From an uncultured Marvinbryantia sp. (GTDB taxonomy: Bacteria; Bacillota; Clostridia; Lachnospirales; Lachnospiraceae), in the NCBI GenBank assembly GCA_937915375.1, contig CALDMO010000002.1, positions 32,685-96,684 on the forward strand: a stretch of 64,000 nt of DNA, given 5' to 3'. Below are positions 17,128 through 25,155 of the stretch, piece after piece (the stretch's first letter is position 1; each line of letters starts with the position of its first letter). The notes beneath the pieces are model-generated. The model saw only the letters and a program-made list of their open reading frames with translations, made no database searches and was not told the origin of the DNA. The position numbers were made by a program, and so were the translations under genes.

Positions 17128-17897
17128 TTGCGAATTACCATACGCATACGTGGCGTTGTATGCATGCAGTAGGAAGAGAACGGGAATATGTGGAAAATGC
17201 GATTAATGGGGGTATAAAAATTCTTGGTTTTTCAGATCATACACCAATGCCATATTCGGATGGATATGTTAGTAAGGTGAAGATGAGACTAGATCAGCTT
17301 GAAGACTATGTAGATACGGTTTTACAGATGAAAAGTGAGTATAGAAAGGACATAGAGATTCATTTGGGATTGGAGGTTGAATATTATCCAAAATATTTTG
17401 AGGAATTATTGAGAATAACAGGACAGTATCCGATTGAATATTTTTTGCTTGGACAGCATTTTTTGGGAAATGAAATCGAAGAGCCTTTCAATGGAGAACA
17501 AACAACAGATGATAAGAGACTGGAAAGATATTGCAAGCAATCAGAAGAAGCGCTAAGAACTGGGTGTTTTACTTATTTTGCACATCCGGATTTGTTAAAT
17601 TATACTGGTGATCGGAAAACATATGATAAGTATATGCGGAGAATCTGTTATTTGGCGAAAGAATTGGATATTCCTCTTGAACTAAACTTTCTTGGTATAT
17701 GTGATCAAAGACATTATCCGAATCCGGAATTCTGGAAAATTGTGGGTGAGGTAGGAAATAAAGTGATATTTGGTGCCGATGCGCATCAACCGGATAAGGT
17801 CTGGAATCCGCAAGCACTTTTAAGTGCTCAGACAATTGTGCAGAAGTATAATTTGAACTTGATACAAACAGTTGACCTACAAAATCCAAAGATGTAA
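17124..17897 (+). CDS. PHP-domain phosphoesterase (histidinol-phosphatase-like)
   Basis: This 257-residue enzyme belongs to the polymerase-and-histidinol-phosphatase superfamily. The metal-binding motifs appear in order: HTHT (residues 6-9), SDHTPMP, GLEVEYY, GQHF, AHPDLL and ADAH. The family hydrolyses small phosphomonoesters; one characterised relative opens a cyclic phosphodiester. No histidine-biosynthesis genes are nearby. Instead it closes the operon of a sugar-type two-component system and lies close to a PhnP-like hydrolase, so a catabolic phosphoester substrate is more likely than histidinol phosphate. The ATG at 17124 (GAAGGAGA upstream) overlaps the AraC-domain stop. Confidence 0.82.
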   Translation: MIANYHTHTWRCMHAVGREREYVENAINGGIKILGFSDHTPMPYSDGYVSKVKMRLDQLEDYVDTVLQMKSEYRKDIEIHLGLEVEYYPKYFEELLRITGQYPIEYFLLGQHFLGNEIEEPFNGEQTTDDKRLERYCKQSEEALRTGCFTYFAHPDLLNYTGDRKTYDKYMRRICYLAKELDIPLELNFLGICDQRHYPNPEFWKIVGEVGNKVIFGADAHQPDKVWNPQALLSAQTIVQKYNLNLIQTVDLQNPKM

Positions 17898-17944
17898 TTA
17901 GTAGATTTATACAGAAGTTTATGAATCGATATCAAAAAGGTATC

Positions 17945-17983
17945 AAGAGCCAGGAAGTTTGCTTATGTGGCATTCTGGCTCTT
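17945..17983. terminator. bidirectional terminator between convergent genes
   Basis: AAGAGCCAG (17945-17953) pairs with CTGGCTCTT (17975-17983). It lies between the PHP gene and the minus-strand gene that ends at 17990. Confidence 0.65.
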
Positions 17984-17989
17984 AATTTA

Positions 17990-18445
17990 CTATTCAATTT
18001 CATTATATAAATATGCATTTAAAATATTCTGCGGTGCATCATAGTAAAAACTGCTGTTAAAATCTTCAATCTTATCTGTAACAAAGGAATGATACGCTTC
18101 AAATAGAGCATCTATAATCTCGATGTTTTTCTCTCTGGCAATACCTAGTATTAGGCGTTTGTAGACTTTGCCAATATCCCAATGGCTGGGAAGTGCGTAT
18201 TTGGCGGAGGCAATATTATCAAAAGAGCCTTCGGAAATATTACAGGTTTGAATAAAATCATCACTAACACGATCTATATTATCGCTGTGATAGACATCTG
18301 CCAGATCATAAATTTTTGAAACAGAGGACTTGCCAAGTTGATCAACAATATAAACACGATGGTTTTTTGTTTTTCTTCCGATATATTCAATCAGACTGCA
18401 GGTAAAAAATAAGTCGTTTTCTTTGTGCGATTCACGTCCTGTCAT
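17990..18445 (-). CDS. hypothetical protein paired with the DUF3990 gene (possible antitoxin/partner)
   Basis: This 151-residue soluble protein is of no family I can name with confidence. The start at 18445 follows GAGGAGG with ideal spacing and overlaps the upstream DUF3990-type stop as ATGA, so the two are translationally coupled. The sequence is mixed alpha/beta with no membrane segment; recognisable stretches are CSLIEYIGRKTKN and SHWDIGKVYKRL. Small proteins of this size are commonly found beside DUF3990 genes in Lachnospiraceae, which suggests a partner in a toxin-antitoxin-like module. That role is inferred from position only. Confidence 0.7.
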   Translation of the reverse strand: MTGRESHKENDLFFTCSLIEYIGRKTKNHRVYIVDQLGKSSVSKIYDLADVYHSDNIDRVSDDFIQTCNISEGSFDNIASAKYALPSHWDIGKVYKRLILGIAREKNIEIIDALFEAYHSFVTDKIEDFNSSFYYDAPQNILNAYLYNEIE

Positions 18446-18906
18446 TTTACAACCTCCTCGCCGGATACAAATTCCAAACATTTCAATGCATTGGCTGTAC
18501 AGAAATTAATCTGATGGGTTGGGTATTTGAAACGAGCCATTACCCAAAACTGGTCTCGTGTAAGAATACCATCAATATAGTCTGAGATATAGTTGTAAAT
18601 CTGATCATTTGCCATAGCACCAATCACAATATCGTAATCATGCGGAATCCCGTGACGGCAATCAATAATAAAGTCAAGCCATTCTTCAGACATTTCTTTA
18701 AATTCCAGAATTTTAAGATGATTGTTCATACGAACGGTATAAGTATTGAGTGTTGGCGTATCATACCGTTTTGCCCAGCGTTCTGCCTGTTCGCGGATAA
18801 CTGTACAGTAAAATCCGGGACCAAAATCTTTTGTATTTCTGCCTTTTATAATTGCCGGATGTTTTATGGTCATATAGCTGCCATGATATACGGTCATTTT
18901 ACCCAT
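18442..18906 (-). CDS. DUF3990-type protein (ADP-ribosyltransferase-like fold)
   Basis: This 154-residue protein begins MGKMTVYHGSYMTI and continues GRNTKDFGPGFYCT, the hallmark of DUF3990, a family related to ADP-ribosyltransferases. The YHGS and GFYCT segments would supply the His and Tyr of an H-Y-type NAD pocket; the third catalytic residue is not obvious. It is the first gene of a two-gene minus-strand unit with a promoter that overlaps an inverted repeat. The start has GGAGG seven bases upstream. A toxin-like enzymatic role is plausible but unproven. Confidence 0.75.
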   Translation of the reverse strand: MGKMTVYHGSYMTIKHPAIIKGRNTKDFGPGFYCTVIREQAERWAKRYDTPTLNTYTVRMNNHLKILEFKEMSEEWLDFIIDCRHGIPHDYDIVIGAMANDQIYNYISDYIDGILTRDQFWVMARFKYPTHQINFCTANALKCLEFVSGEEVVK

Positions 18907-18936
18907 ATCAACACCTCCAAGTTAAAATCTGCTTTT

Positions 18937-18965
18937 AGTATAAAACGTTATACTGAAATTAGCAA
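18937..18965 (-). promoter_or_regulatory. promoter with overlapping palindrome for the DUF3990 pair
   Basis: On the minus strand TTGCTA (18965-18960) and TATACT (18942-18937) are separated by exactly 17 bases. The inverted repeat AGTATAA-aacg-TTATACT (18937-18954) covers the -10 and most of the spacer, as expected for an autoregulatory operator. Confidence 0.6.
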
Positions 18966-18973
18966 TTCTTTTC

Positions 18974-19648
18974 CTACTTTTCCCCCGAAAGTACGATCGT
19001 AAATGTTGCTCCGCCGCCCGGAGTGTCGGTCAGCAGGAGCTTACCGCGGTGCAGGCGGACGATTTCTTTGGCAATGCAAAGACCGAGTCCAAAATGATCT
19101 TTGGACTGGTGGGCATCGTCCATGCGGTAAAAACGCTCGAAGATAACGCGTTTTTGTGCATCAGGGATGCCCGGGCCGTTGTCGGAGACGCTCAGCTCAA
19201 AGCGTCCCGGCTGGGTGCGCAGACCTAAAGTAATCGTACTATTTTCAGGTGTGTAGGAGAGCGCATTATCAATCAGGATTGCCAAAAGCTGGGAAATTCG
19301 CTGTTCGTCACACGGACAGGGAGCAATCATATCGTCCGGTAGATTGATCAGAAGACGGTGCTGTTTACTGCGAGCAATCGGTTCATATTTTTCAAATGTT
19401 TGAATAAGCAGAGTATCCAGTTCGGCAAAGTGAGGGTAAATGCTCCAACTGCTGTTGTCGGCATTTGCAAGCATTAGCATGTCATTAATCAAACGTGACA
19501 TGCGTTTGCCTTCATTTTCGATTGTGTCGGCAAAACGTTGCGCTTCTGTGATTGCTGTATTTTTAGGTGCAGAGCAGCCGATGTTACCGGTTATTCCTGC
19601 ATCTGCGATTTGTGTATCCGATTCAGCCAGAGACATTCGCAGCGCAGA
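18974..19648 (-). pseudogene. truncated sensor histidine kinase (C-terminal half only)
   Basis: About 225 residues of a histidine kinase remain. The dimerisation helix end (RMSRLINDMLMLANADN), N box (ILIDNALSYTP), G1 box (VSDNGPGIP), F box (FERFYRMDD) and G2 box (FGLGLCIA) are present. The sensor, membrane segments and the H-box histidine are missing. Upstream of about 19648 the frame runs into unrelated sequence that belongs to a nuclease fragment on the other strand. No ribosome-binding site or response regulator is present, so this is probably a remnant. Confidence 0.75.
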
Positions 19649-19862
19649 AAAGGAGATTGAAATGTGCTGGGTAGTACAGGGATATATAAATGAAGGAAAA
19701 ATGTTGGGACTTGAGCAGGGCAAACAGGAAGAGGCGGCGTTAAACGCGAAAATGCTTTTTAAAAACGGAGCATCAATGGAACTGGTGGCAGCCAGTATTC
19801 AGTCACTTACTGCGGAAAAACTACAGCAGATCTATGGGGAAGTGCAGGCGGAAAAAGCGTAA
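19649..19862 (+). pseudogene. Rpn/PD-(D/E)XK transposase-family nuclease, C-terminal remnant
   Basis: The frame reads YINEGKMLGLEQGKQEEAAL followed by a helical end with LFKNGASMELVA and LTAEKLQQIYGEV. This is the typical C-terminus of Rpn-type (YhgA-like) recombination-promoting nucleases, with its E-G-x-x-x-G repeats. The catalytic N-terminal domain is absent, because the sequence to the left is the antisense of a truncated histidine kinase. The exact junction cannot be fixed within about 20 bases. Confidence 0.65.
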
Positions 19863-19926
19863 AAGGTTTTAAAGAGATAGGATGACTCAATCCTTTACCA
19901 TATTTTGGCGGCATAATGAAAATATC

Positions 19927-19974
19927 TTGACAAACATACTAATGGTATGATAAAAACATACTAACAGTATGTTT
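19927..19974 (+). promoter_or_regulatory. TetR-gene promoter with two tandem operators
   Basis: TTGACA (19927-19932) is followed by two inverted repeats with CATAC/GTATG half-sites and five-base centres: 19935-19949 and 19954-19974, the latter with 9-base arms. They cover the expected -10 and start region, which implies autorepression. Confidence 0.7.
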
Positions 19975-19995
19975 GCGCAAAGAGAGGTACTGGAA

Positions 19996-20658
19996 ATGGC
20001 AAGAAACAAACACCCGGAGGAAACGGTGAATCTAATTCTTGAGGTCGCCTTTCAATTATTTTTGGAAAAAGGATATGAGCGGACTTCCATTCAGGATATT
20101 ATCGATCATCTGGGAGGACTAAGCAAAGGGGCGATTTATCACCACTTTAAGTCTAAGGAAGAAATTTTAGATGCGGTGACAAACCGCATGATGGGCAGTT
20201 CAAATGCGATGCTGGCACAGATTCGTGATCAGGAAGGACTGACAGGCAAAGAAAAGCTGCAAAAGCTGTTCCGTGCCTCCCTTCTGCGGCCGGAACATGA
20301 TAACCTGTTTTCAATGGCACCGGAGTTTGGAGATAACTCCAAGTTGGTATACAGTATTTTTCGGGACACTATTAAGGTAGTGACGCCGGAATATATCCTG
20401 CCGATTATTGAACAGGGGCTTGCGGACGGTTCGATTCAGACCGATTATCCGGAAGAACTGGCGGAACTGATGGTGTTTGCAGCAAATGTTTGGATGAATC
20501 CGATGATGTTTCACGACACACCGCAGAAATCTGGACGAAAGTTTCGCTTATTTGGTCAAATGATGAAAGGGTTTGGTCTTGATATCGTTGACGAAGAGCT
20601 GGAAGCGCGTATTCAGGAATTGACAGCGATTTATAATGAACATGCTCTTGCCAAGTGA
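19996..20658 (+). CDS. TetR/AcrR-family transcriptional regulator
   Basis: This 220-residue repressor has the TetR helix-turn-helix near residues 25-48 (TSIQDIIDHLGGLSKGAIYHHF, quoted as a span) and a helical ligand domain. Start at ATG 19996 follows GAGAGG at good distance; an upstream ATG at 19969 lies inside the operator and lacks a site. It is followed by an MFS exporter whose promoter region has the same half-sites, so it probably represses itself and the pump until an inducer binds. Confidence 0.9.
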   Translation: MARNKHPEETVNLILEVAFQLFLEKGYERTSIQDIIDHLGGLSKGAIYHHFKSKEEILDAVTNRMMGSSNAMLAQIRDQEGLTGKEKLQKLFRASLLRPEHDNLFSMAPEFGDNSKLVYSIFRDTIKVVTPEYILPIIEQGLADGSIQTDYPEELAELMVFAANVWMNPMMFHDTPQKSGRKFRLFGQMMKGFGLDIVDEELEARIQELTAIYNEHALAK

Positions 20659-20747
20659 GAGCAGACAACAGAACTGTAACTGTTCAGGAGAAAGGAAGTT
20701 TACCATAAAGTAATTTTCTGGACAGTTACAAAATTTTTAATCTGATA

Positions 20748-20766
20748 CATACCGTCAGTCGGTATG
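20748..20766 (+). promoter_or_regulatory. TetR operator before the MFS gene
   Basis: The inverted repeat CATACCG-tcagt-CGGTATG (20748-20766) lies just upstream of the MFS ribosome-binding site. It shares the CATAC/GTATG half-sites of the two operators at 19935-19974, with a longer centre. Confidence 0.65.
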
Positions 20767-20780
20767 AAAAGGAGGAAATA

Positions 20781-22031
20781 ATGAAAGAAAAACAATTTTC
20801 AAAAGATTTTGTTCTTGTAGTGATTGGACAGATTATTTCTCTGTTTGGAAATGCGACGATTCGTTTTGCGCTGCCGCTGTATCTGCTTAACCAGACCGGT
20901 TCCTCGGCAATCTATGGAATCGTAACAGCAGGAGCGTTTATTCCAACGATTCTGCTGTCGCCGGTAGGCGGTATGATCGCTGATCGAGTAAACAAACGGA
21001 ATATTATGGTGATACTTGATTTTTTTACAGCAATGGTAGTAGCTGGGTTTACACTGTTGCTAGAGGCAGGGAATCTGGTTTTGTTCCTTACGGTGACGCT
21101 GATGATCCTATATGGAATTGCAGGCGCGTATCAGCCGGCGGTGCAGGCAAGTATTCCTTCTTTGGTAAGGCAGGAGCAAATTATGGCTGCGAATTCAATT
21201 ACCAATACGATCAGCTCCTTCGCGTCTTTGTTAGGTCCGGTGTTCGGTGGAATTTTGTACAGTGCATATGGATTAAAGCCGGTGCTTTGGGTATGTACAG
21301 TCTGTTTTACGGTTTCAGCAATAATGGAGATTTTTATTCGTATTCCGTATCAGAAACAAGAGCGGAAAAGCAGTATCCGGCAGGTGATACGCTCAGATTT
21401 TTCTGAGAGCATTCAGTTTATCCGCAAGGAGAAGCCGATCATTGGCAAGGTTGTATTGACGGCATGCGGGATTAATTTGTTTTTATCTTCCATGATTATG
21501 GTGGCGATGCCGTATTTGATTACAGAAGTTTTAGCGTTTGAAACGGCACAGGCAAACTGTTTTTACGGCTATGCGACAGGTGTAATGGGAGCGGGAGGTC
21601 TGGCGGGCGGCATATGCGCCGGGATTTTTGCGAAAAAGCTGCATATGAAAAAGGCTGGAAAGCTGCTTCTTTTGTGTGCGTTTTTTATATGCCCGATGGG
21701 GATTGTCCAAGTACTTTCTGTATCTGCAATGACGAACTATCTGGTGCTCACCGTGTGCTGCTTTTTTGTAATGCTGTGCGCGACAGTCTTTACTGTGCAG
21801 GTGATGTCGTTTGTACAGACGGAAACACCGCAGCATTTGATTGGAAAAGTGATTGCGGTAATTCTGACAGTTTCGATGTGCGCGCAGCCGCTTGGGAACG
21901 CTGTTTATGGGATGCTGTTTGAATGGTGCAGAGGATATGAGTATGTGGTGCTTTTCCTGGCAGGAATCGTGTCCGCGGTGATTGCCGGATGGCTGATGCG
22001 TATGTTTAAGGAAGAAGTCACCATTCTTTAA
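20781..22031 (+). CDS. MFS efflux transporter (MFS_3, Mef-like)
   Basis: This 416-residue protein has about twelve membrane segments. The N-terminus (FVLVVIGQIISLFGNATIRF) and the loop GGMIADRVNKRNIMV match the MFS_3 group, which includes macrolide/drug exporters. It is placed after a TetR repressor and a shared-type operator, consistent with an inducible efflux pump. The substrate cannot be read from sequence. The 3' end overlaps a convergent small gene by 14 bases. Confidence 0.88.
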   Translation: MKEKQFSKDFVLVVIGQIISLFGNATIRFALPLYLLNQTGSSAIYGIVTAGAFIPTILLSPVGGMIADRVNKRNIMVILDFFTAMVVAGFTLLLEAGNLVLFLTVTLMILYGIAGAYQPAVQASIPSLVRQEQIMAANSITNTISSFASLLGPVFGGILYSAYGLKPVLWVCTVCFTVSAIMEIFIRIPYQKQERKSSIRQVIRSDFSESIQFIRKEKPIIGKVVLTACGINLFLSSMIMVAMPYLITEVLAFETAQANCFYGYATGVMGAGGLAGGICAGIFAKKLHMKKAGKLLLLCAFFICPMGIVQVLSVSAMTNYLVLTVCCFFVMLCATVFTVQVMSFVQTETPQHLIGKVIAVILTVSMCAQPLGNAVYGMLFEWCRGYEYVVLFLAGIVSAVIAGWLMRMFKEEVTIL

Positions 22032-22239
22032 ATAGCCATGTAATCTTAAAGTTATTCTCTTCCGGCCGGAAGAGTGTAATCCAGTCCTGTGCAGATAAAG
22101 AATGATCAGAAAATATTTCCTGTTTTACTGGACGCACACAGTCGCGGAACGCTGTCTGCGGAAAGAACCAGGTATAAGATGCGAATGCGAGAAAGGCGCA
22201 GAGTAGCGAACAAACATATTTTTTATATTGTTTTTTCAT
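22018..22239 (-). CDS. small exported or membrane-anchored protein
   Basis: This 73-residue protein has a basic start (MKKQYKKYV) and one hydrophobic segment (about residues 9-26), then a polar C-terminus. The ATG at 22239 follows GGGAGG with about seven bases spacing, which supports real translation. The longer frame starting at 22305 has no such site. It overlaps the end of the MFS gene on the opposite strand. I do not recognise the family. Confidence 0.6.
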   Translation of the reverse strand: MKKQYKKYVCSLLCAFLAFASYTWFFPQTAFRDCVRPVKQEIFSDHSLSAQDWITLFRPEENNFKITWLFKEW

Positions 22240-22357
22240 GAAAAAACCTCCCAACATCTGAAAACTATATTTCCAGTGTTGACAGGTTTTTTCTTTGTTA
22301 TACATGATTTTTACAGTAAACTGTGCTGAATTGCAGCAGATATATCATATCTGTTAC

Positions 22358-24976
22358 TTATGAATGATCGTGTGAGATCAGACCAAACGCCTTGGAAAAT
22401 TCCATTACTACAACCGGAACAAGGGACAGTGCAATACCGATCAGATAGAGACGTACCGGAAGCAGCGTCAGACCGAATGCGATTCTCAGCGGAGTCAGCA
22501 GCACAAGTGCGATCATAGCGATAGAAGTCAGGCAGGCCCAGTTCAGCTTGTGATTGGTGAAAAGTCCAATTTTAAATAAGGAGTGATTGGAGCGCATATT
22601 AAACGCCTGAACCACCTGAGAGAGCGCCAGCACCAGAAATGCCAGAGTCTGACCGCCAGCGGTTGAACCATAAGTGTTTTCTCCAATCCGGAATGCAAGT
22701 AGTGTGAGTGCTGCAAACATAATACCCTGCAGGACTACACGTATTCCCAGACCATGGGCGAAGATACCTTCGTTTTTCGGCTTCGGTTTTTTATCCATGA
22801 CATCTTTTTCTACAGCCTCCATACCGAGCGCGATTGCCGGAAGGCTATCTGTTACAAGATTGATCCATAAAAGCTGCATGGAGAGAAGCGGCGTTTTATG
22901 CCAGAGGAGCATTGCAGTAAATACGGTAATAACCTCACCGATATTCGTACCGAGCAAAAAGCCGACTACTTTTCGTATATTTGCGTAGATGCCGCGTCCC
23001 TCATGGACAGCGTCTACAATAGTTGCAAAGTTATCGTCTGTCAGGGTCATATCAGCAGCTCCCTTGGCGACGTCTGTACCAGTGATTCCCATCGCGCAGC
23101 CGATATCAGCTGCTTTTAATGCCGGAGCGTCGTTAACTCCGTCACCGGTCATAGAAACGACTTGATCTTTTTTCTGCCATGCCTTGACGATACGGATTTT
23201 ATTTTCCGGAGATACGCGGGCATAAACAGAAATATGTTCTACCCGACGGTCGAGTTCAGCTTCATCCATAGCGTCAAGTTGTGCGCCGGTAATGGCAAGA
23301 TCGCCTTCCTCTAAAATTCCGAGCTCTTTGGCAATCGCGGATGCGGTTACTACATGGTCACCGGTGATCATGATCGGCTTGATACCAGCTCTGCGGCAGA
23401 CTTCCACAGCCGCTTTTGCTTCTGGTCGAGGCGGATCGATCATGCCGACCAGACCAAGCAGAGTCAGTCCGTTTTCCAGTTCTTCTGAGGAAGGAGAAAC
23501 AGGGACGGTATCAATTTCTTTGTAGGCGATGGCCAGCACACGCAGTGCCTGGGCACTCATTTCTTCCGTTTTTATTTTGGCATTTTCCAGATCGCCTGCG
23601 ACGCAGCGCGGGAGCATCATATCACAGGCACCTTTGACAATGACGATGTATTTTCCGTCAATCTGGTTGACGGTAGACATCAGCTTACGGTCGGAATCGA
23701 AAGGCAGAGAAGCCAGACGCGGATATTTTTCGTTCAGCATCTCTTTCGGGAAACCGTTTTTGTGTGCGGCCAGAATGATGGAAGTCTCCGTCGGATCACC
23801 GATATGCTGTTCTTCTCCGTCATGAAAAACAACGGATCCATCACAGCAGAGTGTTCCGTAACAAAGGAGTTTTTGTACTGCTTCACTGTTATGGTCGGTA
23901 ATAGCTTCCAGTGTATCGCTGCCGTCCAGCCAGGCTTTGACCAGTGTCATGCGGTTCTGTGTTAAGGTACCTGTTTTATCCGAACAGATAATAGAAGCGC
24001 TGCCAAGCGTTTCCACTGCCGGAAGACGGCGGATCAGGGCATTTTTCTTTACCATGCGCTGTACACCGATGGAGAGCACGATTGTGACAATTGCCGGAAG
24101 TCCTTCCGGGATTGCCGAAACAGCCAAAGAAACTGCAGTCATAAAGATTTCCATTGCTGGAATGCCGTTCATCAGACCGACGACAAAGATGACCGCACAG
24201 GCAGCCAGAGCCAGAAAACCAAGATACTTTCCGAGCTGTGCCAGTTTTTTCTGCAGTGGAGTCTGTGTTTCTTCCTCGCCCTCCAGCAGATTGGCAATTT
24301 TGCCCATCTCTGTGTGCATACCGGTGGAGGTGACAATAGCGGAGGCAGTTCCGTAAGTAACGCTGCAGCCGGAGAAGACCATATTGCTGCGGTCGCCGAG
24401 CGGAGCATTTTCTGTAATTTCCATATCCGCATCCTTTTCGGAAGGAACGGATTCTCCGGTCAGTGCGGATTCTTCACATTTCAGGCTGACACTTTGGAGA
24501 AGACGCGCGTCAGCCGGGATGAAATCGCCTGCTTCCAGCCGGATAAGATCGCCGGGAACAAGTTCGGTCGCATCAATGACAGACTCTGTACCGTCGCGGA
24601 TCACACGGGCATGGGGAGCGGAAAGGTTTTTTAGGGCATCCAGTGCTTTTTCAGCTTTGCTTTCCTGAAGCATTCCCATGACGGCGTTTAGGATAACGAT
24701 CAAAAGGATCAGAACAGGTTCAAAAAACTCCATGGGATCGCCTTCAATACAGGCGATTACAAAAGAGACGGCCGCGGCGGCGATCAGAATCAGGATCATA
24801 ACATCCTTAAACTGGTCGAGAAAACGGGCCAGATTGGTTTTCTTTTTCTTTTCCTGCAGTTTGTTGGGACCGTACTGGGCAAGAAGTTGAGATGCCTGTG
24901 CCGAAGAAAGTCCTTTCTGCGGGTCAGAAGATAATTTCTGAATGATTGTTTCTCGGGATTCGCTGTGAAATGACAA
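22358..24976 (-). CDS. calcium-type P-type cation ATPase (PMCA/SERCA-like)
   Basis: This 872-residue ion pump has the actuator motif LTGESVPSEKD, the phosphorylation motif SDKTGTLTQNRM (D333) and the hinge MTGDGVNDAPALK. Membrane motifs IPEGLPAIV (segment 4) and LLWINLVTDSLPAIALG (segment 6) carry the Ca2+-site residues typical of type II Ca2+-ATPases. Start choice: TTG at 24976 follows AAAGGAGG at ideal distance, while the upstream ATG at 25072 has none and would add 32 non-conserved residues. It exports calcium (or Mn2+) from the cytoplasm. Confidence 0.92.
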   Translation of the reverse strand: MSFHSESRETIIQKLSSDPQKGLSSAQASQLLAQYGPNKLQEKKKKTNLARFLDQFKDVMILILIAAAAVSFVIACIEGDPMEFFEPVLILLIVILNAVMGMLQESKAEKALDALKNLSAPHARVIRDGTESVIDATELVPGDLIRLEAGDFIPADARLLQSVSLKCEESALTGESVPSEKDADMEITENAPLGDRSNMVFSGCSVTYGTASAIVTSTGMHTEMGKIANLLEGEEETQTPLQKKLAQLGKYLGFLALAACAVIFVVGLMNGIPAMEIFMTAVSLAVSAIPEGLPAIVTIVLSIGVQRMVKKNALIRRLPAVETLGSASIICSDKTGTLTQNRMTLVKAWLDGSDTLEAITDHNSEAVQKLLCYGTLCCDGSVVFHDGEEQHIGDPTETSIILAAHKNGFPKEMLNEKYPRLASLPFDSDRKLMSTVNQIDGKYIVIVKGACDMMLPRCVAGDLENAKIKTEEMSAQALRVLAIAYKEIDTVPVSPSSEELENGLTLLGLVGMIDPPRPEAKAAVEVCRRAGIKPIMITGDHVVTASAIAKELGILEEGDLAITGAQLDAMDEAELDRRVEHISVYARVSPENKIRIVKAWQKKDQVVSMTGDGVNDAPALKAADIGCAMGITGTDVAKGAADMTLTDDNFATIVDAVHEGRGIYANIRKVVGFLLGTNIGEVITVFTAMLLWHKTPLLSMQLLWINLVTDSLPAIALGMEAVEKDVMDKKPKPKNEGIFAHGLGIRVVLQGIMFAALTLLAFRIGENTYGSTAGGQTLAFLVLALSQVVQAFNMRSNHSLFKIGLFTNHKLNWACLTSIAMIALVLLTPLRIAFGLTLLPVRLYLIGIALSLVPVVVMEFSKAFGLISHDHS

Positions 24977-25105
24977 TCGTAATTCCTCCTTTTTCTGTGA
25001 AGTTAGCGATGCCGGAAATTTTATAATCTGGGCATCCTGTAAATGATCATTATACGAAGTTACGAACTGCAATTCAACGGGTGAAATCTAAAAAAGTATG
25101 AAATA

Positions 25106-25149
25106 AAAATAAACTCCGTGCAGGATAGAGATTCTATCCCGTACGGAGT
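25106..25149 (-). terminator. terminator of typA
   Basis: ACTCCGT (25113-25119) and ACGGAGT (25143-25149) close a stem with an inner GGATAGA/TCTATCC pairing. Read on the minus strand it follows the typA stop and ends in an AT-rich tail. Confidence 0.8.
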
Positions 25150-25155
25150 CTGATA

